DNA from: Salvia splendens
Lineage: Eukaryota > Streptophyta > Magnoliopsida > Lamiales > Lamiaceae
NCBI RefSeq assembly: GCF_004379255.2
Contig: NC_056036.1
Location: 40,500,076-40,564,075, forward strand
Reading direction: 5' to 3'
Length of the DNA stretch: 64,000 bases
Shown here: positions 24,762 to 36,616 of the stretch, in pieces
Layout of the letters: each line of letters starts with the position of its first letter
Numbering within the stretch: the stretch's first letter is position 1
Notes under the pieces: model-generated
The model's input: the letters and a program-made list of their open reading frames with translations, nothing else
The model's database searches: none
Told to the model about the DNA's origin: nothing
Made by a program: the position numbers and the translations under genes

Positions 24762-25297
24762 TTGTACTATGGTAACTGGTCGGCTGAGGTCGACGAGATC
24801 GTGTTAAACACGATCATCAAGCTCAAAGAGGAAACACGGTGGATGCTCCCTGATTTTCCACCCTGGTTCTTCATGACAGCGCAAAAGGAGCTGCAGTCAA
24901 ATACCGGAATCCAGTTCACTGAGGCGGAGATCAAGCAGCGTATGGATTTCATGAAACTTAGGTATAAAACATTCAAGCAGGTGCAGACTGAAGGAGCTTC
25001 TTGGGACGTCGGAGCACAATACTTGCGGGCCAACGATGATGTATGGGAAAAGATTTTCAAGGTATGTATACTTCACCATGGTATTTATGTAGCCGAACCA
25101 ACAACTGATCTCTGATTCTGTTGCAGAAAACTCCATTCGCAGGGGCATACTACCACCGAGATGACCCCCATTTCTCGAAGCTCGCTCGCTTGTACGGATT
25201 GGACAATGTGAAGAAGGAAGGAGAAACTGAAGTCGTTGTCATCTCTGACCAGACAGAGAAGATCTCTGATGGTGAGCCAAGCTGTTACGAGAAGTGA
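24762..25297 (+). CDS. Myb/SANT-like (trihelix-type) protein of the Harbinger element
   Basis: Two exons, 24762-25061 and 25127-25297, join in phase. The first residues fit YGNWSAEVDEIVLNTIIKLK, followed by a hydrophobic DFPPWFFMTAQKEL and an RMDFMKLRYKTFKQV helix, the three-helix pattern of plant Myb/SANT-like domains of transposon origin. A tail YYHRDDPHFSKLARLYG follows. The upstream start is uncertain because no ATG opens this frame immediately before the domain. After the TGA, another frame (25294-25596) continues with PHRTVRRKLLLDEVEAP and ends SPKKWCPHNFRRPP, which looks like the rest of the protein shifted by one base. A DNA-binding partner role for the transposase is inferred from position. 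Confidence 0.65.
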
Positions 25298-26210
25298 ACT
25301 CACCTTGTGGGTTCCCACATCGCACGGTTCGGCGCAAGCTACTTCTCGACGAGGTCGAGGCGCCTACTGATCGGGAGTCGTCAACTTCACTTGGCATATA
25401 TTTCATTGACTTAGGCCACAATGGCCAATTGCGCCCAAGGTTTGAGAGGGGAAGGGAACTGGCCAGCAAACCCGAAGGCGACCAAGACAAAGTTGGCCCG
25501 TCAACTCGCTCACCAAACACGAGTTCAGTTGCGTCCAATTCTCCTAAAAAATGGTGTCCGCACAACTTTAGGCGACCACCATTTAAGTGGGCCTAATATG
25601 AGCGTGGGTATCCCCTGTTTTTTGGTACTATAATATAGCTATTTAAGCTGATCATGTTGGGGAAAACATTATAGGACATATATTTTGTATTGTATAGTAG
25701 CAAGTCTCATGTTATAGTAGGGGAGGCTTAGCATGGTTTTGCCCGTTTAGTGGTAGTTTGTTCGGTTGTATGCTCGTTTGGTTCTGTGATGTGCTAAGTT
25801 TGGTCAACATCAGGATTAGTGTTATCTTGGTGTGTAGCTATGTTGTTATTGGTAATAATGCTATAAAGTATTTTGTATATCATAACGCCTTCTCGTGAGG
25901 CTCCACCTTGGTTCTCTTTATCTATAATCTCAATGACTACAAGAGTTACTATCATCATCAATATGCATCTTAGATCTACATCAATGCACCAGAATGAAAT
26001 ACCATAATGTACATATAAACACAGTAGGTTAATTTTACATAGATTGGCTGCACTCACAACTAGCATAACATCAAAATGACAACCAAATTACAAACTAAGT
26101 TCAACCAAGATTAATACCCGATAAGAAGCTAGCAAAAACCCAAAATATGCATCATAGATATACGCCTAATCAAACACCAACACCATGAAAAAACGCTGAT
26201 CTTCACACAG

Positions 26211-27414
26211 TCAAGCCCCCTTCTGTTTGTCCTCTATTAGTTTCAGCAGGTATCCAAGACGAGCGGTCTTCTGCATTCCCATAAAGATCTCCATTCGTTG
26301 CGGCTTGTCACCTAGAATGTTACAAAGCTCGTACCTTTGGTCGAGAGTGAGACCGTCGACGTCGTACAGCTTAGCAAACACATCTTGTCTAGCCTGGCCC
26401 AGATCAAACTCGTATCCGATCCGCGTCGAGATCACCTCCAAGCGAGAGTTTGTCTCAGAGTGCAGATTAGCTAGAAACTCCATGAGTGCAGCATCCGAAC
26501 CATCGAGTTTGCGTTTCTTGCTAGAGTTAGACTTGTTAGTTGATGTTTGTTTTCTGATACTGTTTCCCTCGCTAATGTCCTGATTGCCCGTCGGATTAGA
26601 TGAAGGTACGAACTTATCTGCTTCAATGTCGTTGAGGCTTGGATGGTAGTCATTTTCATTAACCTCACTGTGTGTGCCTGGTTGGCTCCGTAGGATTTCA
26701 GCCGCATCATATATCTGCTCAGCCCCGCCACCACTCGCACGATCCTTACCGAATATCATCTTCCACGTTGTCCATAACGGCCAAGACTTATGGCGCATAA
26801 ACTTGGCGTCCTTATCGGCCTACATCAATAGATTCAAGCAGTGACAATTAGTCTTTGAAAGTTTCCAACGAATGAATACTAAAAACAGTAGTAATCCTTA
26901 CCATTACGATTGCTTCCCATTGATCATCATCACATTCAATCCGGTATTCTCCATCAGAATTGAATCCCACGCCACTCCGTCCAAGTATACCTCGCAGGCT
27001 TTGGTAGCTCTTCTTCCAAGCAGTGAGTTTCGAATTTACATGAGGAGTGCCTTTGATGTCCGTGTTTGGGAATTCCTTCCGAATAGCATCCTCGATCTTT
27101 CCTAAATACCCAGTCCTGAAGCCATTGTCAGATTTCCATCCACTAGAGACCAGATCCAGCAAACATGCATCAAGGATTTCTTCCTCTCGAACCGTCCAAA
27201 TCCTACGAGATCGGTCGCCTTTACGAAATTTCCGTTGAGAAGTCAAGGGGGTACCTGACCCCGAAGTTACAAATCAACCAAAACACAACAATGTTCCTGT
27301 CAAACTCTCATATACAAATCCTTGAAACCAAGTATCTCTGGATTATACGAGCAACTAACCTTCAGAGGGATTTCCGGTTGAGCGAACAACATGTCCCCTT
27401 GAACCGTCCGCCAT
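26211..27414 (-). CDS. Myb/SANT-like protein, L10-interacting-MYB type, of the Harbinger element
   Basis: Three exons on the minus strand (27360-27414, 26902-27254, 26211-26819) give an intact 338-residue protein. The ATG at 27414 is followed by MADGSRGHVVRSTGNPSE. The Myb/SANT-like domain is at about 35-135, with RIWTVREEEILDACLLD, the KIEDAIRKEFPNT helix and a W-rich third helix (WKKSYQSLRGIL). A second conserved block starts AKFMRHKSWPLWTTW. A Ser/Thr-rich linker with a nuclear-localisation-like SSKKRKLDG and a C-terminal helical region follow. This is the usual shape of the ORF1/Myb-like partner that enters the nucleus with a PIF/Harbinger transposase. It is convergent with the transposase gene and lies inside the right TIR. 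It may also be annotated as a host gene in related genomes. Confidence 0.82.
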
Positions 27415-27932
27415 AATATCTACAAACAAACATACAACACAAATCGCTTCACATCAAAAACATCATTGTAATAACTATCCATATTGCAGCTTGCAAGGTC
27501 GATTTGAAGATCTCGACCAAATATATATAACCAACTAGTTGGAAAAAATCGATCCACGGAACAAATATGAATAAACATGATGACGAAGAGTATTTACCTC
27601 CTAATGCAGCTACAAAAACAGAAATGGTGTGGTATGATGCTTGACGAAGTGGTCAATTTGAATTCTGCTGAATTTTCCCAAACTGCCGCCGATAAATTGA
27701 GGAGAGGGGGAGTCAATAATGTTTTGAAATTAAGCTAGAGGGTAGAAAAGTCATTAGGTAATATATATTGTTTTTTTATTTATACACAAAATGAATAATG
27801 GACAAATTTTGGGCCCAAAACACATGAATCGAACGCAAGACATAATTTCGGTGGTTGTGAGCCCTACTCATTTAATTCTGCTCAAGTAATATATATGCTA
27901 ATTCCATCTCTGAAGGAGCGAACGACTCCTAA

Positions 27933-29274
27933 TACAATAAGTATGGTTGTTTTGAAACTCTTTACACTCTTTGGAAAAAGAAATTAATTATATTGAACTA
28001 ACAGCCAACTCAAATACTCCATAAATAAACATAGTAATATCTTAATGTGAAATAAATTAAATTAAAAATACTATATATTAATTTTACAATATGAGTTTAG
28101 ATGATAGATCAAATATTAATCACAATAGTGTAACATATAGTACTACTACTTTTAAGACTATAATTAAATTAAATTGAATTTAATTAAGCATAAGTGTTAG
28201 AATTAAGTTTAGAAATTTGACTATTTAAAGTATTGATAAATATTTCATCCGTTTCATAAATAAAGTACTTGGTAATATTTTTTATTTGATCTATTAATAA
28301 TATAATTACTGTATCACTTTTTTTTTTGTTTCTCCTACTTTTTCTTTTTTTTCTCTATCTTTTATATTTCCATCTTTAAACAAATAATATTTTATTTTAT
28401 TTTTATCTCTCTTATTTATAAATTTTAAATAATTACATAATCAATAATGTTGATAGTGGTACTCCTAGTATTTAAAATGTTGATAGGATCTCCGTTCTTC
28501 TAACGACATCGTTTTCGGCCTGACAGATATTATTATTTCGTCTCAGCGGATTTTCATCTGCCGCATTCGCCCAGCCCTAATTCCCAACCTCTCGCGGATT
28601 TCATTGACGATTTCGATTCCGTCATCCGTTGATAGATTGCTTTCCGATCAGATATCCGATTTAATTCGTTGATTTTCACCGTGGTGGCGCAGTTTGATTA
28701 AGGCAGCTCAACCCTAATTGCCTCCCGTGCTGTTGATTAAGGCGGCTCAACCCTAATCTCGGCGATCGAATTGTACAATTGGCGGACTTTCGTCTATGTG
28801 GAGCTAGAATTCGTTCGAGGACATCAATACGAAGAACTGCTTACAAGATAACGGTTCGAGGCAGCGGCAGCGGCAGCTCGGTGGTTATCGTCGTCTTCTT
28901 CTGGAGGAAAGGGATTTTTGGTGGTTTTCCTCGATCTCTCCTATCTCTGGTCGTTTGGAGGTGTTTTGGATTGGGATCCGGATAATTTATCCATTGATCC
29001 GAGTGTAAAGGCGTCGCCGCTGACTTTGGCGTTTTTGAGTGGCTGAAGGATTAGAAGGCCATCACTTAGTCGGTTTGATTAATATTTTGCAGAGAAGAAA
29101 AAAAAGAACTTATTGAGTTTCCGTTGTACTGTTATTATTTCCCCTTTTCAATTTTGAAGTTGAATGCCAGGCCTTTCATTTTGTATTAATTGACGGCCTA
29201 TATTTCTGTTTGTGTTGTTTCTCTCTGAAATAGAGGGAGAACATATACAAAAAAAGGCGAAACCATAACGAAGT
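27933..29274 (+). other. Spacer and 5' leader of the DWNN-RING gene
   Basis: 27933-28500 is AT-rich with no gene. From about 28500 GC content rises and the sequence looks like promoter and 5' UTR; a short repeat (GATTAAGGC-GCTCAACCCTAAT) occurs twice near 28697-28757. The short open frame at 28779 is probably leader sequence. Confidence 0.5.
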
Positions 29275-32200
29275 ATGGCTGTTTACTATAAATTTAAAAG
29301 TGCAAAAGATTATGATTCAGTTGGGATGGACGGCCATTTTATTTCAGTGGGAAACTTGAAAGAAAAAATATTTGAATTAAAGCATTTGGGTGGTACTGAT
29401 TTTGACCTCATAGTCACCAACGCCCAGACCAATGAAGGTTGGTTTTGATTCTTTGCAGTATGTTGTCAAATAAATATTTTAAATGAAACATAGGCTTATA
29501 TTCAATTTTGCATTCCTGTCTTTGTATAGAGCACATATTAGAGTTTGCTTTGTGTAATATGATGTTGGTTTGTGATAAACTGATAAAGTCAGCTGTTTGG
29601 AAGCTGGGTGGAGTTTTAATTGTGTTGTAGTTGGTATGAGATTGGTGCTTTGAAGAAAGTTGACTCATTTGAGTGTTATTATTGTTCTTTGTTTGGTGCA
29701 CAAACAATGATTTATTTATTTTGAAATTGTTGGAAGTTATGGAATTGATTCTCTAAAATGTAAAATGAGATCTTTAATCATTTTCATGCTGTTCTGTTAG
29801 TTATAAATGATTTAATGTTCAGATGGCATGTTGGAGATTGTTGCATTGTAAAACAGGTGTTAGTAGCTGTAAGTTTATTAGAAGCTTGACAGTACACACA
29901 CACTCACACATGTATATATATAAAGGACAAAGCTCGACTATTTCTCTTGAACGTCCGAATAAAAGAACCAGCAAGAAAATTGGGATTATAGTATTTTAAT
30001 GCTGAATATAATAAATATTTAAACCTGTAATAGTTACCGTGCAAGGAGAACATTCAGTTTTGTAGGGTGAATTTGTTTTTTCACCTGAATTTTTAAGATC
30101 AGTACTGTAATTGGGATGGTGCTATATTATGGGTTGATTGGGATAATGGGGCTGATGTGATGACTTTCCATGGTGTTAATTGTACTTTCTCTTTGGTTGT
30201 GTTTATGTGGTGGTTTTGTGGGGTTTATACACATCTCATTGTTTTGTAATTTCAGAGTACCTCGATGAAGGAATGTTAATTCCGAAAAATACTTCAGTTT
30301 TAATACGCCGAGTTCCTGGAAGGCCACGCAAGCCCATAGTTACTGCACCTGTTAGCGAGCAAGAAGAGTATTGTCTCATTCCTTTTAAGCTTTGTCAACT
30401 TTTTTACTTGTGAGATCAAAGATTTGTGTAACCACCAAATGTTAAACATCGATTTGAGCTGCTTGTTGATGTTCTCCAAAACTTCGTATGACCAGCTTTG
30501 ATTTGTTTTTGCATATATGTTAAAATTCACTAATTCTGGTGATTTTGTTGGGACCTTTTTATTTATCTGCTTGACCCAAGGCTATCCATGCAGAGATGGA
30601 AGGGTTCACAACCTCACACAAAAAAAATTAAACAAATAGTAGCCTTACCCTCCAAGCACTCACAGCATTTTTTAATACTTGGTTTGTGTATTTGTACGTA
30701 TCCTGTAGGTTGAATGTTGACCATAATTCTGAAGATGTTCATGCTGTAAAGGATAGCTTTGCTGTAGCAGATCAGTCTTATGTGAAATATGTAAGGTTTT
30801 ATTCATTAGTCCTGGAATATTCTTACCACCTTCTGAGTATGTAACTGGGAATCTTGACATGGAACAATTTCCGTGTCAGTTTTTAGTGGTGCTACTGTAT
30901 CAATATTTCCTTGCTTGTTGTAGGGTGAAGATTTAGAATGGGATGAATTCGGAAATGATCTTTATGCTATGCCAGAAACTACCCCTGTCCCACCTAGCAT
31001 CCCAGTTCAAGATGCTACTTTTGTTAGCAAAGAGGATGAGGAGAACAAGATCAAAGCTTTAATTGACACTCCAGCATTAGATTGGCAGCGGTGAGAAGTT
31101 GTTCTGGCTTATCATTTATATTATGGGTGATGGCTAATTTGAAGCCAATTTGTCCTCAATTTCTGGCTATTGGGGCTTAATTTTTGTAACTTCATCTTTT
31201 GCAGACAACCTTCAGATGGTTTTAGTGGTAGAGGTTTTGTACGAGGTGGCCGGGTGCCGGGTGGACGAGGTGGTTTTGGTGATTCTCTTTTCCTTTAATG
31301 TGTAACTAGACTGCTAATATCGAATTATCTATCTCATTGGTTGTTTAAAAAGCATCTATAACATCATCGTTATTTTCCTTTTATAGTATACTTTTAGCTA
31401 TTTCAGGAGTTAATGTATCGACTTTTCTGTCTTCCTATGTGTTTGTTGTCTATGACTATTTTTCAAAAACTTAATGGTCTCATTTCCAGGCCGAGGTGGA
31501 TTTGAGAAGAAAACACCACCACAAGGGTACATATGTCACAGGTGCAAAGTGCCTGGTATGTTCTTTTTCTAGGAAGGTGGAATATATATATCTAAATTGA
31601 ACAGAAGTATTTTATACAGCTGAGATTCATTCATGCAGGGCACTTTATCCAGCATTGCCCTACTAATGGAGATCCCAATTTTGACATAAGAAGGGTCAAA
31701 CCTGCCACGGGAATTCCAAAATCAATGTTGGTCGCAACCCCTGATGGCTCTTATGCAATGGCGAGTGGGCTTGCAGCAACTTTGAAGCCAAATGAGTAAG
31801 CCGTCTTCACTAATTCAATTTATGTGTTTTTGCATGGTCCATATTTACTCATCAGTGATTCCTTTTAGGGCTGCTTTTGAGAAAGAGATTGAGGGAATGC
31901 CATCCACACGACCAATTGGCGATCTTCCAAAAGAGCTGCATTGTCCTTTGTGTCAAGAAGTAATGAAAGATGCTGTCCTGGCAAGCAAGTGTTGTTTGAA
32001 GAGCTTTTGTGATAAATGTAAGGAGTTGCTTTACTGTCCAGAATGCAATTTTGCATGCAGAATGAGGTTTTCTTGTCAGATTCTTGATAGAATACCATGA
32101 TTCTCCTCAAATTTGTTTAAAGTGCTCACTTCCATGTATCTTACTTCTCCATAGGCATACGTGAGTTCATTATGGCGAGATCAATATGTGAATGTGGGGC

Positions 32201-35200
32201 CACAAGTATTCTCGCAGATGATCTTTTGCCCAACAAGACCGTAAGAGATACAATTAATCGGATTTTGGAATCCAATAACAATAGTGCTGAAAATGGCGGG
32301 AGTGCTTTTCAAGTCCAAGGTCTGTGCCTTATTTAGTCTTTGTTCATTTGTTCTCTCTCTGTCTCTCTCACACACATAATGCACAGTCACAAATGCATGC
32401 ATGAACATCTTTCAGCTTGGATATATAGTGTGCTATCAATGTGGTTTACTTACAACCATCCTCAATCTTTATTTTTTGTGGTTCAGACATGGAGTCTCGG
32501 AATCCACAAGCTAATGTTCCATCCCCCACACAATCTGCTGCCTCAAAAGGACAGCAAGTGCTTGCACCACCATTTCAGAGCCAGGAAGTTCCAATAATTG
32601 TTGAGACCGTTGAAGAAAATAAGCCTGCAATCCTTCCCTCGAAATCAGAGAATGGGATAGCTTTAAAAGTGCCTGATGCTTCAGAAGCAACACATGACTT
32701 AAGAACAGTTAAGGAAACAGCATCGCAAGGAAGTGCACCTCTGGCTGATGAAGAGGTGCAAAGACCTATGTCTGGAGAAGCAGGTAAATGAGATTTATAT
32801 AACTTGCTATGTGTAATTTTTTATGCCAAGGTTTTAAAAGTTGGTTATAAGCCTCGAGGTGGTATGTGGCATAAATCATAAAAACACATGTAAATCATAA
32901 CTAATATAATAAAAGACAAAAAAACATAGCAAATATATGAAACACATAAAAATATTAAGTTCGAAGCTAGTTATAAGTATTTAAAATCCCAAATTAAGTC
33001 TAATAATTAAATAGGTGAGAGGAGCGATATTCTTTAGAAGAATCACTATGTAGGGTTGCATTTCCCTTTTTTTGCTCTAATCTTTTATTAGGGCTGTTTT
33101 TACGGGGACCGCTTCAAATTGAGGCTTTTTTTAAAAAATTGAGGTTTAAACATGAAAGCCCATTCATTTTGAACCTCAAAAAGTCCAAAAAACTGGAAGA
33201 TAGGACCTTCAGACCCTAAAACATGAGGCTATCACCTTAGTGCGCTTCAGCTGGGCTGATGCATGCGCCCACATTCACATCAGGTGAGGCGCTGCCTCAG
33301 ATGTGATTTCGCACCAAGGTGCCTCAGAAATACCCCTTTAAACCATGATTCATGCCAAAACTGCCTGGTGCTGGACTGAAGCTTCTAGAGCTGATTGTGA
33401 GGTTCTCTACTTTTATCATGGTCATTGGTCACTGTGCTTGCTATTGCAATGTCCTGACTCCTGCATTGCTTCCTAAAATTATTTCTAGTCTCTCATATGG
33501 CTTTGATTGACATGGCATGATTTGTTTATTGTTTCCTGCACAAAAAGAAACAGAATCTATCTGTTACTGCTGCTTTAATGCTCATTCTGCTGAAGTCATA
33601 TTTCCATAGGCCTTAGGTGCCAGATTTGCTTCTGGACTGTCTCATGTATGAAGGTTATGAAATGTAATTTGTTTGTGGTTTCACAGGCCGGAAGAAGAAA
33701 AAGAAGAAAATTCGCACGGCACCTGGTGGTATGTTCATATCAAAATTTTCTTACTGTTGTTTGTCACAAAGTTTGGTTGCTGATCTGGGGTTTCCCTAAT
33801 ATTTGATCTATAGGGTGTTTGGTCAAGCAAAAAGGAAATGAACTAAATGTTTGACTGTTTTTTTTATTGTATGGAAATTTTCTATTCTGTGCTTGACTAA
33901 GTTTGCTCTTTTCCTTCTGCGCTTTGCCTGGAAACAAATTAAGCCAGATTCATCAGTGCATAACTTATCATTTTCTTCTTCTAGGATTATTTTATTTAAG
34001 GTTCAGTTGTACTCTTTGGAACATTATGTTATAATCTCTTAGGATTTCGATGGAGTAATTGGTCAACTTATAGTTTTACAGCCAAATAGGATCCTCCTGA
34101 GGGATGGTGTTTAATATACGAATAATTTCCTTCTCCGCTTCGTGATTAACCTTTATTCATAAGATCATGTTTAAGTTGTTATATGCCAAGTTGCGTTCAT
34201 GCTTGGTCAGCACAAATTGCACAAAATTTTCTTTTGCAGTCTTGTGACCTGACATGGAATACAACATGATTGCTGAGAACCATCTGTTGGTTTAATCTGA
34301 TTTAGTTTTGTTTATATAAATTTGAAATTTGGGAATGTCCTGCAGCTGCAGAGATGCAGTGGCAAACTGGTCCAGCCCTTCCTCCTGAGAATTACATGAT
34401 GAATATGGGTCCTTCTGCTTTTAATCCTTGCTGGAATGGCATGCAACCTGGTTTTGATGGGTTTATGCCGTATGGTGCTGGTCCTATGCCCTATGGGGGT
34501 TATGGAGTTAATCCTATGGATTTTCAGTTTGGGGGGTTTTCACCATTTGATCCATTTGCAGGACATGGTGGTATTCTTCCATACGGCCCTCAGAGGTATG
34601 GTTTAGCTTATTGTTTTTTATGTATTTCTAAGTGACTGATTGTTGTAATAACTTGTTGGTTCTTTATTATTGTGTTTGTGATTAATTTGTTTTATTGTTC
34701 CAGGGACCTTTCTGAGTTAGTAGGATACAATGCTCCCCCACCTGTCATGAGTCGAGAGGAATTTGAAGCTCGAAAAGCTGATCTAAAGAGAAAGCGTGAT
34801 ATGGAGAAACGCGATGAAAGGTAAGCAGCCTCTCTCTCTACTCTTAACCTACTATGTTTAAGAATCATTACTAGTATTATTTATGGATTCTTGAGCTGAT
34901 TTGATAATTATGACAATTGCTCTGAATTTGTCATCTTACAGGCTTGTGTTTTTCTTTTGCCTTTGATATAGGGGATTTTCTAAAGATGGGGAATATGGCA
35001 GAGAAGGGAGCAGTATAGTCAATGTCTCTTCGAGATCCAAATCTGTATGTAATTTTATAGTTCCGTTATTCTTATTTCATTATACTCGTCTCTTGATGCA
35101 GGCTGATTTTTATATCCGTGAAAATTATAATTTTTCCTGCTTGCTGTTTCCTTCAGTATTTATTTTCAAATAGTTTACTGCTTAGAATAATTAGTTTTGG

Positions 35201-36094
35201 TTGCATTTACTCTTCCTGTTCATGCTTATATCGATTGCTGAAAGACCGGAGTTAAATATGAAAGAATGCGACGAGAAAGATCGCTCATTCTTCACTTTTT
35301 AGCATCACCTCCGACGTTTCTGCGTTGTTGAATACGAAGAGATTCTTCGTGGGAATTTTTGGTCTGCAATATGTATAAGCAAGTTTTTCAAGACCTAAGC
35401 AAAGTTGGATATAGATAGGGCGATAAGTTATTAATCGAAATTATGTGGATTCATAGTGCGTTTCTCTGTTCAGAGATCGACGCCCGGTGTCGACCACCAC
35501 CCTCCAAGTCGCAACCGTCACTCTTCCCGGGACCCTGAGCTTCCTCGACCCTCTTCCAAGAGGAAGTCTGACTACGAACATGATGACCACCACCAGCGCC
35601 GCCGTGAGTATCATGAAGAAACCAACCGCGACAAGTATTACGAAGAGCCCCACGGTGACAAGGATCACCACCGCAGCAGCAGCCACCTCCGCCGCTCGCA
35701 GTCCCCCACGGAAGCGGCATCTCGGGAAGCAGCCGCTGCGGCTGACAAGAAGCAAAAGGCCAGCGTCTTCTCCCGGATCAGCTTCCCAGCTGGTGGCGAA
35801 GCAGCTACCAAGAAAAGAAAGCTCTCTTCATCAGACATAGCAGCTGCCAGTTCTACGAGTCACCGAGCATCGAACGGGCAGCATGAAGAAGAGCACAGGG
35901 TAGCTACTGGATCGAGAAAAGGCGGTAGCTCTGCTGTCTCTGTGGATCACAACAGCAGTGATGACGAGAGGCATTTCAAGAGGCGGCCTTCGAGGTACAC
36001 CTCGTCACCCCCGCCAGCAGCCCCGGTGGAGGAGGAGCACCGCCACTCTAGAGGGTCGAGGGACAGAGAGAGGGAGAGGAGCAAGCGTAGATAA
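29275..36094 (+). CDS. PQT3: E3 ubiquitin ligase, DWNN/zinc-knuckle/RING-type (PQT3/RBBP6-like)
   Basis: Fifteen in-phase exons: 29275-29437, 30256-30367, 30709-30790, 30924-31090, 31205-31278, 31490-31555, 31639-31795, 31869-32017, 32155-32319, 32487-32783, 33687-33728, 34346-34595, 34704-34820, 34972-35044, 35474-36094; 844 residues. The ubiquitin-like DWNN domain starts at MAVYYKFKSAKDYDS. A CCHC zinc knuckle lies at about 215-228 (CHRCKVPGHFIQHC), with an RG/GG-rich patch before it. A RING/U-box-like domain is at about 297-345, with CPLCQEVMKDAV, KCCLKSFCDKC and ICECGA. Then come a lysine patch (GRKKKKKKIRTAPG), a Gly/Met/Pro-rich stretch, and a basic Arg/Ser/His-rich tail ending RDREREERS-like repeats. 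The family includes Arabidopsis PQT3 (oxidative stress) and animal RBBP6/yeast Mpe1 (pre-mRNA 3' processing). Which plant paralogue this is was not resolved. Confidence 0.95.
32830..33351. mobile_element. Candidate non-autonomous hAT-like insertion in intron 10 of the DWNN-RING gene
   Basis: A block starting GGTTTTAAAAGTTGG and ending near TTTAAACCATGATTC is flanked by ATGCCAA on both sides (32823-32829 and 33352-33358). Ends with GGTTTAAA-type inverted similarity and 7-8 bp duplications fit hAT elements, but the TIR boundary is offset and uncertain. Confidence 0.45.
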
Positions 36095-36616
36095 GTGACT
36101 GACGGAGGCGAAATTGGACACTCTATTTTGAGGCGCTTTAATTCTGCTTGGTTTGATAATGTAATAACAAAATAATGATGATTTGCGACTGGGTTTTCTC
36201 TGTTGCCATTTTTAATGAAATGAGCATGTTTTATAATCATTTTTAAGTCTAATCTCCTCATTCTGCTTTGCTATCTTCTTTTTATCCTGTACTATTGACT
36301 GGTTTTGATAATTTTATGAATTAAAAAAAAATCATCTTCATCTCACCTTAGTGCCTCCTACACCACCACTATCAATAAAACTTGAAATCCGCTAATTGAT
36401 CCGAATAGCCCAATAATTTTACGGAAAGGATTAAAGTTGAAAATTTATAGCCCATAAAAATTGCAACTTGGAAGACTAAATCACAGCCCGCAAACTGATA
36501 GGACCCAAATAGTATATCCATTGGGAGTGTCGTGTGTTCTGTTTCGATCACAACAAAAGTAGTAGCACAAGTAGTCCAAAATTTGGACTTTTAATATCAT
36601 CTAAACGAATTCAACT
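36095..36616. other. Convergent 3' region between DWNN-RING and AIM24-like genes
   Basis: A 522-bp spacer between stop codons should hold both 3' UTRs. AATAAA-like words occur on both strands. Nothing else was recognised. Confidence 0.55.

Larger units (their letters stand above)
21379..27929. mobile_element. 6.55-kb PIF/Harbinger element with three genes
   Basis: The left end GGACTCGTTCGCT and the inverted right end GGAGTCGTTCGCT match at 12 of 13 bases and are flanked by TAA (21376-21378 and 27930-27932), the expected 3-bp PIF/Harbinger target. Inside are a DDE transposase gene (+, 22364-23767), a Myb/SANT-like gene (+, 24762-25297, possibly extended to 25596) and a second Myb/SANT-like gene (-, 26211-27414) that converges on them. 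A transposase plus a Myb-like protein is the known autonomous arrangement of this superfamily; two different Myb-like genes is less usual. About 1 kb of AT-rich spacer (23768-24761) and 0.6 kb (25597-26210) hold nothing recognised. Confidence 0.85.

Noticed and set aside
35441..35755. Minus-strand frames opposite the last exon of the DWNN-RING gene
   Set aside because: Antisense shadow of an Arg/Ser/His-rich coding exon.
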